DNA from: Terriglobia bacterium
GTDB lineage: Bacteria > Acidobacteriota > Terriglobia > Bryobacterales > Bryobacteraceae
Direction of reading: 5' to 3'
NCBI GenBank assembly: GCA_021324615.1
Contig: JAJPIT010000092.1
Span: forward strand, 1-58,932
Length of the DNA: 58,932 nucleotides
Of this stretch, positions 1 to 8,849 are shown piece by piece. The position numbers and the translations under genes were made by a program. How positions within the stretch are numbered: the stretch's first letter is position 1; the number at the start of each line of letters is the position of its first letter. The notes below the pieces were generated by a model. It worked only from the letters and a program-made list of their open reading frames with translations. It was not told where the DNA came from and searched no databases.

Positions 1-32
1 CTTCAGAAGCTCAAAGGAATCAAAAGGATGGA

Positions 33-107
33 TGGTAGCGCTAACGGGAATCGAACCCGTATTTGAGCCTTGAGAGGGCTCCGTCCTAACCGTTAGACGA
101 TAGCGCC
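33..107 (-). tRNA. tRNA-Glu (anticodon CTC)
   Basis: Read on the minus strand this folds as a complete cloverleaf. The acceptor GGCGCTA pairs with TAGCGCT, the anticodon stem GAGCC/GGCTC carries the loop CTCTCAA with anticodon CTC, and a T-arm GGGTTCGAATCCC follows. The 3' CCA is encoded (positions 33-35). It reads GAG codons. It is the first feature of the window and lies just downstream of the leftward permease gene. Confidence 0.95.
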
Positions 108-130
108 GAACAATCTCAGTATACGACAGC

Positions 131-1543
131 TCAGTAGGTTTCGATTCCCACCCGTTCCGGCGGGCGCGAGCGGAGCCGGAAGTGGTACACCAGCGCGCCG
201 GTGATCATCGTCGCCGCGGCGGCCAGCGAGATCATCGGTTTCAATTGAACGCCCCACACCACAATCCAGGCCTCCGGAATCAGAAACAGAACCGGGATCA
301 GCGGCCAGCAAAAGCTCACCATGCGGGTCTTGTGCCAGCCCGGCTGCCGGCGGAAATAAAAAAGCGAGGCGACGCTGATTGCCGCAAACAGGCTCAAGGT
401 GAAGCCGATATAGGTCACAAGCTGCGGGAACGGCGTCATCGTCATCAGCATCGCGCAAACGCACTGCGCAAGGATGGCCACGTGCGGCGTCCGCCATTTC
501 GGGTGGACCTTGGCGGCGGAAGCGAGAAACGCTCCATTCTTCGCCATGGCGTAGGAGACGCGCGGGCCGATGGTCACCTCCGCGTTCACCGTCGCCATCA
601 GCGACATCGCCATCAGGGCCGCGAACAACCCGCCGACGTTGGCTCCAAACAGTCGCGAGGCGGCCAGCGCGCCGACCGCCACCTCCCCCTTCAGGCTTTC
701 CAGCGGAGCCGCGTAGATGAACACCACGTTCAAAACCACGTACAGGACGGCGACCAGCGCCGTGCCGCAGGCCAGCGCCAGGGGCAGCGTCCGGGCCGGC
801 TGCTTCAGCTCCTCGGCGACGTAGGTGGCGGCGTTCCATCCGCTGAAGGACAGATAGATAAAAAACAAACTGATGGCGAACTGTTCATACACCGGGTGGG
901 GCGAAGTGCGCACTGCCTCCAGCGACAGATTGTGCCAGCTCCCGTTGCCCACCGAAAAAGCGAGCGCGATGAAGACCAGCAGGACCGCGATCTTGGCCCC
1001 GGTGAGAAAGTTCTGAACGCGCGCCGAACGCCGCACGCCCAGCAGGTTCACGATGCTGAACAGCAGAATCACCGCGCAGGCGAAGACCTGCTGTTTGCCG
1101 AGCTGCAACGTCCAATCGCCGGAGCCCGCCACGATTGGCGGCTTCTCGTCGGCGCAGGCGGCGCAGAAGTGGCCCAGATAATCGGCGAAGGCCAGGGCCG
1201 TGCCGGCGATGGGCCCGGAGAATCCCGCAAAGAAAGAGGCCCACCCGCTCATGAAGCCCCAGGTGGGACCGAAAGCGCGCGTCAGATAAACATATTCGCC
1301 GCCCGAGGAGGGCAGATTGATGCCGAGTTCGGAATAGCAGAAGGCGCCGAACAGCGCGCAGGCCGCGCCGATCACCCAGATCCACAGCACCAGCGACGGC
1401 TTGCCCAGATCGCCGGCGAGAAATCCGGTGGTGGTGAAGATGCCGACGCCGATCATGTTCGAGACGACCAGGGCGGTGGCGCTGACCACTCCGAGCTGGC
1501 GGAGAAGACCCGGCTTTGCGGTGGGAGTCACGCTCGAACTCAT
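131..1543 (-). CDS. APC-family amino acid permease
   Basis: The 470-residue product is a polytopic inner-membrane transporter of the amino acid-polyamine-organocation superfamily, probably taking up amino acids by cation symport or exchange. The first membrane segment carries the typical Gly-rich helix break (NMIGVGIF, residues about 29-36). The next helices contain the conserved pattern SELGINLPSSGGEYVYL. About twelve hydrophobic segments follow and the length is normal. The start ATG overlaps the stop of the upstream SDR gene by ATGA (1540-1543), so the two are translationally coupled. Substrate cannot be told from sequence. A second, clearly different APC permease of the CAT type lies at 34.3-35.8 kb. 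Confidence 0.9.
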   Translation of the reverse strand: MSSSVTPTAKPGLLRQLGVVSATALVVSNMIGVGIFTTTGFLAGDLGKPSLVLWIWVIGAACALFGAFCYSELGINLPSSGGEYVYLTRAFGPTWGFMSGWASFFAGFSGPIAGTALAFADYLGHFCAACADEKPPIVAGSGDWTLQLGKQQVFACAVILLFSIVNLLGVRRSARVQNFLTGAKIAVLLVFIALAFSVGNGSWHNLSLEAVRTSPHPVYEQFAISLFFIYLSFSGWNAATYVAEELKQPARTLPLALACGTALVAVLYVVLNVVFIYAAPLESLKGEVAVGALAASRLFGANVGGLFAALMAMSLMATVNAEVTIGPRVSYAMAKNGAFLASAAKVHPKWRTPHVAILAQCVCAMLMTMTPFPQLVTYIGFTLSLFAAISVASLFYFRRQPGWHKTRMVSFCWPLIPVLFLIPEAWIVVWGVQLKPMISLAAAATMITGALVYHFRLRSRPPERVGIETY

Positions 1544-2337
1544 TCTACCGCCCGCAGCGCCAAAGACGATCGAGAAAGAGACATGCCTCCATCACAGACG
1601 TAAACCGCGCCGGTAATGTAACCGGCGGCGTCCGAACAAAGGAACAGCGCCAGATCGGCGAGCTCATCCTTGGTTCCGAAGCGGCCGAGGGGCACGGCGC
1701 GGGCGGTGCGCTGGCGCGCCTCTTCGGTGGGGGCGAGCCGCCGCATGCCTTCGGTGTCCTCGGTGGGGCCGGGGCAGATGGAGTTGCAGCGCACGCCGTC
1801 GGCTCCCCACTCAATCGCCAGCGTCTTGATCAGATTATCGACGCCGGCCTTGGCCGCCCCGACGTGCGCTTGCAGCGCCGCGGGCTGGAAGGCGAAGCTG
1901 GCCGAGATGGCCAGCACACAGGCGCCGGGTTTCCTCAGGTGCTCGTAGGCGGCGCGGCAGGTGTTGAAGGTGCCCAGCAGGTCGATATCGATCACGGCTT
2001 TAAAACCGTTGGCGGACATGCCGAGCACGGGAGCGGGAAAATTGCCCGCGGCGGCGCACAGCACAATGTCGATCTGGCCGAACTGATCGCGAGCCGATTG
2101 GAGGGCAGCGGCGACGGCGCCGTAGTCGCGGACGTCGGCCGCCTGGGTTGCCGCCACGCCTCCGCGGCCGCGGATGAGGGATGCGGCCGCCTCCAGCTTT
2201 TCCCGATTGCGGCCGACCAGCATCACGCGGGCGCCGTGTTCGGCGAAACGCTCCGCCATCCGCTGCCCGATGCCGCTGCCGCCGCCGGTAACAAAAGCGG
2301 TCCGCCCGGCGAGGAGATGATCGCGAAAGATCGACAT
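1540..2337 (-). CDS. SDR oxidoreductase, 2,4-dienoyl-CoA reductase-like
   Basis: This 265-residue Rossmann protein has the NADP(H) motif TGGGSGIG at residues 17-24. At the catalytic site the usual YxxxK is VGAAK (V159, K163), so the Tyr is absent. The surrounding pattern (QAHVGAAKAGVD, then LAIEWG and PGPTEDTEGMRRL) is that of peroxisomal-type 2,4-dienoyl-CoA reductases, which also lack the Tyr. The likely reaction is NADPH-dependent reduction of 2,4-dienoyl-CoA to 3-enoyl-CoA in oxidation of unsaturated fatty acids. That is family inference; a general SDR role is the alternative. It is the first gene of a leftward pair with the permease and lies divergent from the NtrC-like regulator. No strong Shine-Dalgarno is visible before the ATG. 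Confidence 0.85.
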   Translation of the reverse strand: MSIFRDHLLAGRTAFVTGGGSGIGQRMAERFAEHGARVMLVGRNREKLEAAASLIRGRGGVAATQAADVRDYGAVAAALQSARDQFGQIDIVLCAAAGNFPAPVLGMSANGFKAVIDIDLLGTFNTCRAAYEHLRKPGACVLAISASFAFQPAALQAHVGAAKAGVDNLIKTLAIEWGADGVRCNSICPGPTEDTEGMRRLAPTEEARQRTARAVPLGRFGTKDELADLALFLCSDAAGYITGAVYVCDGGMSLSRSSLALRAVE

Positions 2338-2481
2338 TATTTACGCAGGATAGACGGTTTTCCCGCAAAAGAGAACTCCGGCCGGCGCGCGGCGCATGGG
2401 CGGCCAGCCGCGGCCTCCCGTGCGAAGCCGGCGCGGCAGTTCGCTACAATTTATTCGAACATCGTTTGATATGGGGAGCCA

Positions 2482-3843
2482 ATGAAGACCGGCGAAGGCC
2501 GCGTGCTGATCGCCGACGATCAGCCGGACGTGCTCGAAGCGCTGCGGCTGCTGCTTAAAGGCGAAGGATTCTCGATCGAATCCGCCACTTCGCCGGCGGC
2601 GATTCTCGCGGCGCTCGAAACGCGCGACTTCGACGTCGTGCTGATGGACCTGAATTACACGCGGGACACCACTTCGGGGCAGGAAGGGCTCGATCTGCTG
2701 GCGCGCATTCAGGCGCTTGATCCGATGCTGCCGGTGGTGGTGATGACGGCCTGGGGCACGGTGGAACTGGCGGTGGAGGCGATGCGCCGTGGCGCCCGCG
2801 ATTTTATCCAGAAGCCGTGGGACAACGCCCGCCTGTTGTCGATCGCCAAAACGCAGGTGGAATTGAGCGCGGCGCTGCGGCGCGGGCAGCGTCTGGAGGC
2901 CGAAAACCGGCTGCTGCGCGCCGAAGGGCGGCCGGCGCTGATCGCCGAATCCCCCGCCATGCAGCCGGTGCTGCAACTGATCTCGCGCGTGGGGCCGTCG
3001 GACGCCAACGTGCTGATTACCGGCGAGCCGGGGACCGGAAAGGAAGTGGTCGCGCGGACGCTGCACGCCGTTTCCATTCGCGCCAATCGCCCCATGGTGA
3101 CGGTCAACGCCGGCGGCCTCGCCGAAGGCGTGTTTGAAAGCGAACTGTTCGGCCACGTCAAAGGGGCCTTCACCGACGCGAAAATGGACCGCGTGGGCCG
3201 GTTCGAGCTGGCCGACGGCGGCACGCTTTTCCTCGATGAGATCGCCAACGTGCCGCTGAATTTGCAGGCCAAGCTGCTGCGCGTGCTGGAAACCGGAGAG
3301 ATGGAGCGCGTGGGCTCCTCGAAGACCAAAAAAGTGGACGCGCGGGTGATCTCGGCGACCAACGCCAACCTGGCCGAGGAGGTTAGCGCCGCGCGCTTCC
3401 GCCAGGATCTGCTGTTCCGCTTGAACACCATCGAGATTCATCTGCCGCCGCTGCGGGAACGGCGCGAGGACATTCCTCTGCTGGCGTCCCACTTTCTGAG
3501 TGCGCACGCGCGGCGCTATCGCAAAAACCTGCAAGGCTTCGATCCGGCGGCGATGCAGGCGCTGCTGGAAAATCCCTGGCAGGGAAACGTCCGCGAACTG
3601 AATCACGTGATCGAGCGGGCGGTGCTGCTGGCGCAGGAGCCGATGATTCGTCCGGCGGATCTGGCGCTGCGCGGCCCCGGCCAGGGAACCCTGCGGCTGG
3701 AGGACATGAGCCTGGAAGAGGTGGAGGCGTTCCTGATCAAAAAGGCGCTGGCGCGCTACAGCGGAAACGTCAGCCACGCCGCCAACGCCCTGGGCCTAAG
3801 CCGCAGCGCGCTGTATCGAAGATTGCAGCGCTACGGCCTGTAG
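2482..3843 (+). CDS. NtrC-family sigma-54 response regulator
   Basis: The 453 residues read as receiver (1-120), AAA+ (about 150-380) and Fis-type helix-turn-helix (about 405-453). The acidic pair is D12/D13, the phospho-acceptor is D56 in VLMDLN, and the conserved Lys lies in FIQKPW. D56 is followed by a short insertion (NYTRDTTSGQEG) that lengthens the loop. The AAA+ part has Walker A GEPGTGKE and the Walker B-like GTLFLDEIAN. The sigma-54 contact loop reads GAFTDA instead of GAFTGA. The C-terminus holds the recognition helix region GLSRSALYRRLQRYG. A GGGGAGCC ribosome site precedes the ATG. The cognate kinase follows 27 bases downstream, so they form one two-component system. Target genes are unknown; no sigma-54 promoter was recognised in the window. 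Confidence 0.93.
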   Translation: MKTGEGRVLIADDQPDVLEALRLLLKGEGFSIESATSPAAILAALETRDFDVVLMDLNYTRDTTSGQEGLDLLARIQALDPMLPVVVMTAWGTVELAVEAMRRGARDFIQKPWDNARLLSIAKTQVELSAALRRGQRLEAENRLLRAEGRPALIAESPAMQPVLQLISRVGPSDANVLITGEPGTGKEVVARTLHAVSIRANRPMVTVNAGGLAEGVFESELFGHVKGAFTDAKMDRVGRFELADGGTLFLDEIANVPLNLQAKLLRVLETGEMERVGSSKTKKVDARVISATNANLAEEVSAARFRQDLLFRLNTIEIHLPPLRERREDIPLLASHFLSAHARRYRKNLQGFDPAAMQALLENPWQGNVRELNHVIERAVLLAQEPMIRPADLALRGPGQGTLRLEDMSLEEVEAFLIKKALARYSGNVSHAANALGLSRSALYRRLQRYGL

Positions 3844-3870
3844 AGTTTTTGAGAGCGCTCTGGTGAGGCA

Positions 3871-5211
3871 ATGAATCTTTCCCGGCTGAAACCCGTCCAC
3901 GAGACGCGCATGCTGCTGCTGGCGCTGGCGGCGGGATTCCCCGGCGCGCTCACCGCGATGCTGCTTTTGTGGCTTGGCGGCTATCCCCCGAAACTCCAGT
4001 GGACGCTTTCGGTGGTAATCCTGGCCGGATGGTGGGGATTCGCGGCGGCGGTCCGGGAGCGCGTGGCCTCGCCGCTGCGCACTCTGGCCAATCTGCTGGA
4101 GGCGATGCGCGAGGGCGATTATTCGATCCGCGGGCGGACGCTCAAATTCGGCGGCCTGGAGCGGGAGGACGCCCTCGGCGACGTGATGACGCAGGTGAAT
4201 GAAATGGGCGCCACGCTGCGCGCGCAGCGGCTGGGCGCCCTGGAGGCCACCACGCTGCTGCGCAAGGTGATGGAGGAGATCGACGTCGCCATCTTCGCCT
4301 TCGACGCCGAGCGCAAGCTGAAGCTGGTCAACCGCGCCGGCGAAAAGCTGCTGGGCCGCCCGGCGGAACGGATCCTGAACGCCGAAGCCGGCTCGCTCGG
4401 CCTGGAGGAGTTTCTGGCCGGTGAGGAAACGCGCACGCTCCAGCGCACCTTCCCCTCCGGCGCGGGGCGCTGGGGGATTCATCGGGCCATCTTCCGCGAG
4501 GGAGGGCTGCCTCATCAGTTGCTGGTGGTGACGGATCTGACCCGCGCGCTGCGCGAGGAGGAGTTGCAGGCCTGGCAGCGGCTGGTGCGCGTGCTCGGCC
4601 ATGAGCTGAATAATTCGCTGGCGCCGATCAAGTCTATCGCCGGAAGCCTGGAAACCCTGATCCGGCGCGATCCGCTTCCCCCGGACTGGCGCGAGGACAC
4701 GCAGCGCGGATTATCGATCATCGCCTCGCGCAGCGAAGGGCTCAGCCGCTTCCTGGGCGCCTACGCGCGCCTGGCGAAGCTGCCGCGCCCGCAGCTTGCT
4801 CCGGTGGACGTGGCGTCTTGGATCCGGCATGCCGCCGGGTTGGAGCAGCGCATTCCGCCGCTGGTGCGGCAAGGGCCCCCGGCGGTGATTCAGGGCGACC
4901 GCGATCAGCTCGATCAGTTGCTGATCAATCTGCTGCGCAACGCCGTGGACGCATCGCTACAGACCGGCGGCGGGGTGACCGTCTCCTGGACCAAATCGGG
5001 CGCGCTGGTGGAAATTCGCGTGGAGGACGAAGGCCCCGGACTGTCCAATACCGCGAATCTGTTCGTGCCGTTCTTCACCACCAAGCCGGGAGGCTCCGGA
5101 ATCGGGCTGGTGTTGAGCCGTCAGATCGCCGAGGCGCACGGCGGCTCGCTTGATTTAAGAAACCGGCCGGAGGGCCGCGGGTGCGAGGCCAGGCTGGTGC
5201 TGCCCGCCTGA
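3871..5211 (+). CDS. NtrY/NtrB-like sensor histidine kinase
   Basis: The 446-residue kinase has two hydrophobic segments near the N-terminus (about 14-36 and 45-60) separated by almost no periplasmic loop. A HAMP-like stretch (about 60-115) and a PAS-like domain (about 125-225) follow. The phospho-acceptor H244 lies in the H-box LGHELNNSLAPIKS, then come the N-box LLINLLRNAVDAS, G1 VEDEGPGLSN and G2 GGSGIGLVLS. The layout suggests that it senses a signal in or near the membrane or in the cytoplasm. It directly follows the NtrC-like regulator in the same direction and is its likely partner. It converges on rfbB with a gap of only 10 bases. Confidence 0.92.
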   Translation: MNLSRLKPVHETRMLLLALAAGFPGALTAMLLLWLGGYPPKLQWTLSVVILAGWWGFAAAVRERVASPLRTLANLLEAMREGDYSIRGRTLKFGGLEREDALGDVMTQVNEMGATLRAQRLGALEATTLLRKVMEEIDVAIFAFDAERKLKLVNRAGEKLLGRPAERILNAEAGSLGLEEFLAGEETRTLQRTFPSGAGRWGIHRAIFREGGLPHQLLVVTDLTRALREEELQAWQRLVRVLGHELNNSLAPIKSIAGSLETLIRRDPLPPDWREDTQRGLSIIASRSEGLSRFLGAYARLAKLPRPQLAPVDVASWIRHAAGLEQRIPPLVRQGPPAVIQGDRDQLDQLLINLLRNAVDASLQTGGGVTVSWTKSGALVEIRVEDEGPGLSNTANLFVPFFTTKPGGSGIGLVLSRQIAEAHGGSLDLRNRPEGRGCEARLVLPA

Positions 5212-5221
5212 AGCGGACCGC

Positions 5222-6235
5222 TCAGCGGCCGGCGTAGTTCTGCTGATAATAGCTCTGATACTCGCCCGACTTCACGCGGGCGATCCAGGCCGGGTTGGAC
5301 TGGTACCAGTCCACGGTGCGCTTCAGCCCCTCCTCGAAGCTCACCTGCGGATGCCAGCCGGTTTCGCGCATCACTTTTTCGCTCGACAGCGCGTAGCGGC
5401 GGTCATGGCCGGGGCGGTCGGCCACCGGCTTCATCAACGACTCCGGCTTGCCGACGGCCTGGAGCAGCCGCCGCACCACTTCGATGTTGGTCAACGCCCG
5501 ATTGCCGCCGATATTGTAGATTTCGCCCGGGCGGCCGCGTTCGATCACCGCGCGGATGGCGCGGCAATGATCGTCGACGTACAGCCAGTCGCGAATGTGC
5601 ATTCCGTCGCCGTAGATCGGCAGCGGCTTGGATTCCAGCGCATTGGAGATCATCAGCGGGATCAGTTTTTCGGGAAACTGGTAGGGCCCGTAATTATTGG
5701 ACGCGCGCGTGACGATCACCGGCATGCGGTAGGTGATGAAGTAGGAAAGCGCCAGCAGGTCGGAGGCGGCCTTCGACGCCGAATACGGGCTGGCCGGGCG
5801 CAGCGGGAAATCCTCGTTGGCCTGATAGGGCAGCTCGATACTGCCGTAGACTTCATCGGTGGAGATATGGACGAAGCGCGGCGTCTGATGCGCGCGGGCC
5901 GCTTCAAGCAGCGTAAACGTGCCGCGGAGATTGGTTTCAAACACCGGCGCCGGCGAGAGGATGCTGCGGTCCACGTGCGATTCGGCCGCGAAGTTGACGA
6001 TCACGTCCGGCTTCTCGTCGCCGATCAGCGCATTCACCAGCGCCCCGTCGCAGATATCGCCGTGAATGAACCGGTAGCAGGGATCGCCGGCCACGCTGGC
6101 CAGATTTTCCAGATTGCCGGCGTAGGTCAGCTTGTCCAGGTTGAGCACGTAAGGCTTGGGCGGCGGATCCGACAGCACAAGACGGATAAACGCGCTGCCG
6201 ATGAACCCCGCCCCGCCGGTAACCAGAAACTTCAT
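5222..6235 (-). CDS. rfbB: dTDP-glucose 4,6-dehydratase
   Basis: The enzyme converts dTDP-glucose to dTDP-4-keto-6-deoxyglucose, the branch point for rhamnose and other deoxysugars of surface glycans. The 337 residues are the usual length. The NAD motif TGGAGFIG is at residues 6-13, the active-site triple T126-D127-E128 in STDEVYG, and the catalytic Y151/K155 in YSASK. The substrate loop RASNNYGPYQFPEKLIPL is intact. The start overlaps the end of rfbC by ATGA (6232-6235). rfbA and rfbD, which would complete dTDP-rhamnose synthesis, are not in the window, so the final sugar is uncertain. Confidence 0.95.
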   Translation of the reverse strand: MKFLVTGGAGFIGSAFIRLVLSDPPPKPYVLNLDKLTYAGNLENLASVAGDPCYRFIHGDICDGALVNALIGDEKPDVIVNFAAESHVDRSILSPAPVFETNLRGTFTLLEAARAHQTPRFVHISTDEVYGSIELPYQANEDFPLRPASPYSASKAASDLLALSYFITYRMPVIVTRASNNYGPYQFPEKLIPLMISNALESKPLPIYGDGMHIRDWLYVDDHCRAIRAVIERGRPGEIYNIGGNRALTNIEVVRRLLQAVGKPESLMKPVADRPGHDRRYALSSEKVMRETGWHPQVSFEEGLKRTVDWYQSNPAWIARVKSGEYQSYYQQNYAGR

Positions 6236-6780
6236 TTGTGCTGCAATTCCCAGTCGTAATGAATGCCGGGATCGTTGTAGGGAATCCGCCCCTCATCCCG
6301 CGGATTGTAGAAACGATTGGTGACGTAAACGAGCATTGCCGGAGTCCCGCCGATCACCTTGTAGCCGTGCCCGACGCCGGGAGGAATCAGAATCTGCCAC
6401 GGCTTCAGCGCCCCGGCATAGAGAGTGTTCTTTCGCCCGAAGGCCGGCGAATCCGGGCGCAAATCCACCAGCGCGACCTGAAACATGCCGGCGGCCGGCG
6501 CCCACAGATCGGTCTGCTGGCGATGATAATGAAACGCCTTGATGGTGCCGGGGTAACTGAGCGCGGCGGAAACCTGCGTGGACTCCGGCGGGAAATCCCG
6601 CGCCGGCCCCTGGCGCATCCGCAGGATTTCCAGAAAATATCCGCGGTCATCCGGCCAGAGATCGTAGGGATGCACCTGAACCCCGGGAATCAGATCGGCG
6701 GAATCCGCGGCCCGGATAATGGATCCGATTCCCTTTTCGCAGCTCGGAATGGAAATTTGCAGCCCCTCGGAAACGATCAT
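6232..6780 (-). CDS. rfbC: dTDP-4-dehydrorhamnose 3,5-epimerase-like cupin
   Basis: The 182-residue protein is an RmlC-type cupin that would epimerise dTDP-4-keto-6-deoxyglucose. Recognisable parts are the N-terminal DDRGYFLEI strand, a central His motif and the GVGHGYKVI strand; the C-terminus ends in YNDPGIHYDW. The central motif reads KAFHYHRQQTDLW, whereas canonical RmlC has RGLHYQ, so this belongs to a divergent epimerase-like branch. It is translationally coupled to rfbB, which supports a nucleotide-sugar role. The product stereochemistry cannot be predicted; a 3- or 5-epimerase or another sugar isomerase are alternatives. Confidence 0.82.
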   Translation of the reverse strand: MIVSEGLQISIPSCEKGIGSIIRAADSADLIPGVQVHPYDLWPDDRGYFLEILRMRQGPARDFPPESTQVSAALSYPGTIKAFHYHRQQTDLWAPAAGMFQVALVDLRPDSPAFGRKNTLYAGALKPWQILIPPGVGHGYKVIGGTPAMLVYVTNRFYNPRDEGRIPYNDPGIHYDWELQHK

Positions 6781-6817
6781 TTCGTGAAGCGAACTCTCAG
6801 ATTACCGCGAATGCAAT

Positions 6818-7522
6818 CTACCGCGCCACGATATTAATCTGCCCGACGCCGCCTTCGGCGTTGACATGAATCGTTACAGGCGCCTGCGGGTGCGCCGGGT
6901 TGATCCAGGTGCCGCCGCGCTTTTCCAGTCCCTTCACCGAGATCTGCCCGATTCCGCCGTGCGCGGTGGCGGCGATGCCGGCCGAGGCGGGAAGAATGAC
7001 GGTTGCTTGTCCCACGCCGCCCTTCAGATCCACGGTGTAATCGCGCCGCGGATTCCCGCTAAGGTCGAGGTTCATTTCGCCGACACCCATGTGCACCTCG
7101 ATGCTGCGGAGGTTGACCGAGCCGAGCGTCATCCGCGCCGACCCGGCCCCCAGATGGGCGACCACATCCAGCGGTACATTGTCATTCAGCCGCAAATTCC
7201 AGTTGTAGATGGTGCCGGAAGCGGCGTGGGAGCCGTTGGGCTGCTCCAGACGAATTTCCCGGCGGACCCCGGTCGTATCGTCGATCAGGACCGGCTTCCA
7301 GCCTGGCACATTGTAGGTAAGGTCGGCGTCGAGCAGGTTGGGCGAGCCGCCTTCGATCTGGAGCTCGCCGGCGCCCATTTTAAGCTCCAGGCGCGCCATT
7401 TCGGAGTTGTCCAGCGCGACCGTCCGGGTTTCGTGCCGGGTGGGGCCGGCCGGGACGGCCGCCTCACAGCCGGTGAGCGCGACCGCGGCGCAAAGCATCA
7501 GCAAACGGGCCATTGCTACCAT
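6818..7522 (-). CDS. Toast-rack-like lipoprotein
   Basis: The 234-residue protein starts with a lipoprotein signal peptide ending in the lipobox LTGC (Cys about residue 19), so it should be lipid-anchored in the envelope. The mature part is a regular beta repeat rich in G-x-G turns (KMGAGELQI, HLGAGSARM, HMGVGEMNLDL, KGGVGQATV, HGGIGQISV, EGGVGQINIV). This pattern fits a single-stranded right-handed beta fold of the DUF2154/toast-rack type related to LiaF C-terminal domains. No enzymatic residues are apparent. It follows the PilZ gene by 84 bases and precedes rfbC by 37, so it may share their transcript. An alternative ATG lies three codons downstream (7513). Confidence 0.75.
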   Translation of the reverse strand: MVAMARLLMLCAAVALTGCEAAVPAGPTRHETRTVALDNSEMARLELKMGAGELQIEGGSPNLLDADLTYNVPGWKPVLIDDTTGVRREIRLEQPNGSHAASGTIYNWNLRLNDNVPLDVVAHLGAGSARMTLGSVNLRSIEVHMGVGEMNLDLSGNPRRDYTVDLKGGVGQATVILPASAGIAATAHGGIGQISVKGLEKRGGTWINPAHPQAPVTIHVNAEGGVGQINIVAR

Positions 7523-7606
7523 TTTTCAATGATACGCAGGCGCTGGATCAGCGGTTCATGATCTCATCAGGGAGCCAAAGCCGCGGCAAGGTCCCGCCGG
7601 TAACTT

Positions 7607-8779
7607 CTACTTCACCACTTCAACGCCATTAGGCTGCAAATTCAGCACTTGCTGGCCCGAAGCGAGGGGGCCGACCGAGTTTGCGTCAATGGAGATTTCA
7701 ATCGCCGATCCATCGGCGACGCGTAAAATCGCGTGTTTTGAAAATTCGAAGTCGCGCACGTCGTCCTGTTTGAGCGCCGGCTGAACGGCCGCGGACCCGT
7801 CGACGGATAAAGAGATCCAGGTCGGCCGCAGGACGTGGATCCGGGCGTGGTGGGCTGTTGCGGGGGCCGGCGGCGGATCGGCGGGCCGCGGCCGGACGGC
7901 AACCGCCGCGGATTGTGCCGGCCGGGCTTCGCTGCGGTGCTGGAATCGATAGAAACCAAGCAGAGCGGCAAGGATCAACCCGGCGGCGACGGCGAACAGG
8001 ACCCGCGAACCAGTTTTCCGCTCTCCTGATGGGGCCGCCAGGATCGATTCGCTGCCGAGGAGGGCCTGGCGGGCCGCTTCCAGAGGATCTACCGGCGCGG
8101 CTTGCGGCGGCGGAGCCCCGGGAGCGTGTTGCTGAACCGTTTTCTCCGGAGCCTCGTCTTCTCCAGGCGATGGAACTCCTCCTCCATCGTGGCCGGGAGC
8201 GTGGTCCTGAACCGATTCCTGAGCCAGTTCTTCGATTTCCTCTACCGGTTCCTCTGCCGGCGGCTCCTGAATCGCCTCGATTGGCGGGATTTCCGGCTCG
8301 GGCGGGATTGGATCCGGAGCCGGAAGCGGCGGGGCGTCCCGAACCGGTTCCGGCATCGGGAAGCTGTCCGGACTTTCTCCGCCGCGCTCGACGATCTGTT
8401 CGAGCTGCCGGACGGCCATCTTCTGCGAATCCCCGGCGCCGGCCCCGGCGATGTGGCGGCGCAGGTGGCCGAGCATTTCCGTGACCACCGCCGGAGCGTC
8501 GGCAAGCTGCGCGTCCTTGGCGATCTCATGCAGGCGGCGCGCCCCGACCACATAGCGGTCGCCGCGGTCCTGGCAGTAGCGGATTTCGCAAAGAACCAGA
8601 CGGCTGTCCACTTCGACGGCGACGACCATCTCCGAATCGACCGGCTCGGGAGAGAGAAAACGCAGCCCGGTGCCGGAAATATCGATGAGTTTGGAGTCGA
8701 TGGTTCGCGGCTCGTCTCCGGGGATAATCACGCGAATCGGAGAACTGAGCGGAAATCGCGGCTCGCCTCGGTGTTCCAT
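7607..8779 (-). CDS. PilZ - transmembrane - RodZ-like (DUF4115) protein
   Basis: The 390 residues start at the ATG that opens MEHRGEPRFP; a longer in-frame reading would run into the divergent peptidase gene. Residues 1-90 form a PilZ domain with both c-di-GMP motifs, RxxxR (R4...R8) and DxSxxG (D33-I-S-G-T-G38). A long Pro/Glu-rich linker (about 138-235) leads to one transmembrane helix (259-277). The last segment (about 312-389, with RPTWISLSVDG and FSKHAILRV) resembles the periplasmic DUF4115 domain at the C-terminus of the cell-shape protein RodZ. The topology would place a c-di-GMP sensor in the cytoplasm and a RodZ-like beta domain outside. The DUF4115 assignment is by pattern only. It is divergent from the prolyl oligopeptidase gene. 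Confidence 0.75.
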   Translation of the reverse strand: MEHRGEPRFPLSSPIRVIIPGDEPRTIDSKLIDISGTGLRFLSPEPVDSEMVVAVEVDSRLVLCEIRYCQDRGDRYVVGARRLHEIAKDAQLADAPAVVTEMLGHLRRHIAGAGAGDSQKMAVRQLEQIVERGGESPDSFPMPEPVRDAPPLPAPDPIPPEPEIPPIEAIQEPPAEEPVEEIEELAQESVQDHAPGHDGGGVPSPGEDEAPEKTVQQHAPGAPPPQAAPVDPLEAARQALLGSESILAAPSGERKTGSRVLFAVAAGLILAALLGFYRFQHRSEARPAQSAAVAVRPRPADPPPAPATAHHARIHVLRPTWISLSVDGSAAVQPALKQDDVRDFEFSKHAILRVADGSAIEISIDANSVGPLASGQQVLNLQPNGVEVVK

Positions 8780-8849
8780 ACTGTAAATCGGATCGGCGGA
8801 ATCGGCGGATCGCTGTAGGAAATGGTAGTAGCCTGAAGGGGAGAGCGCG

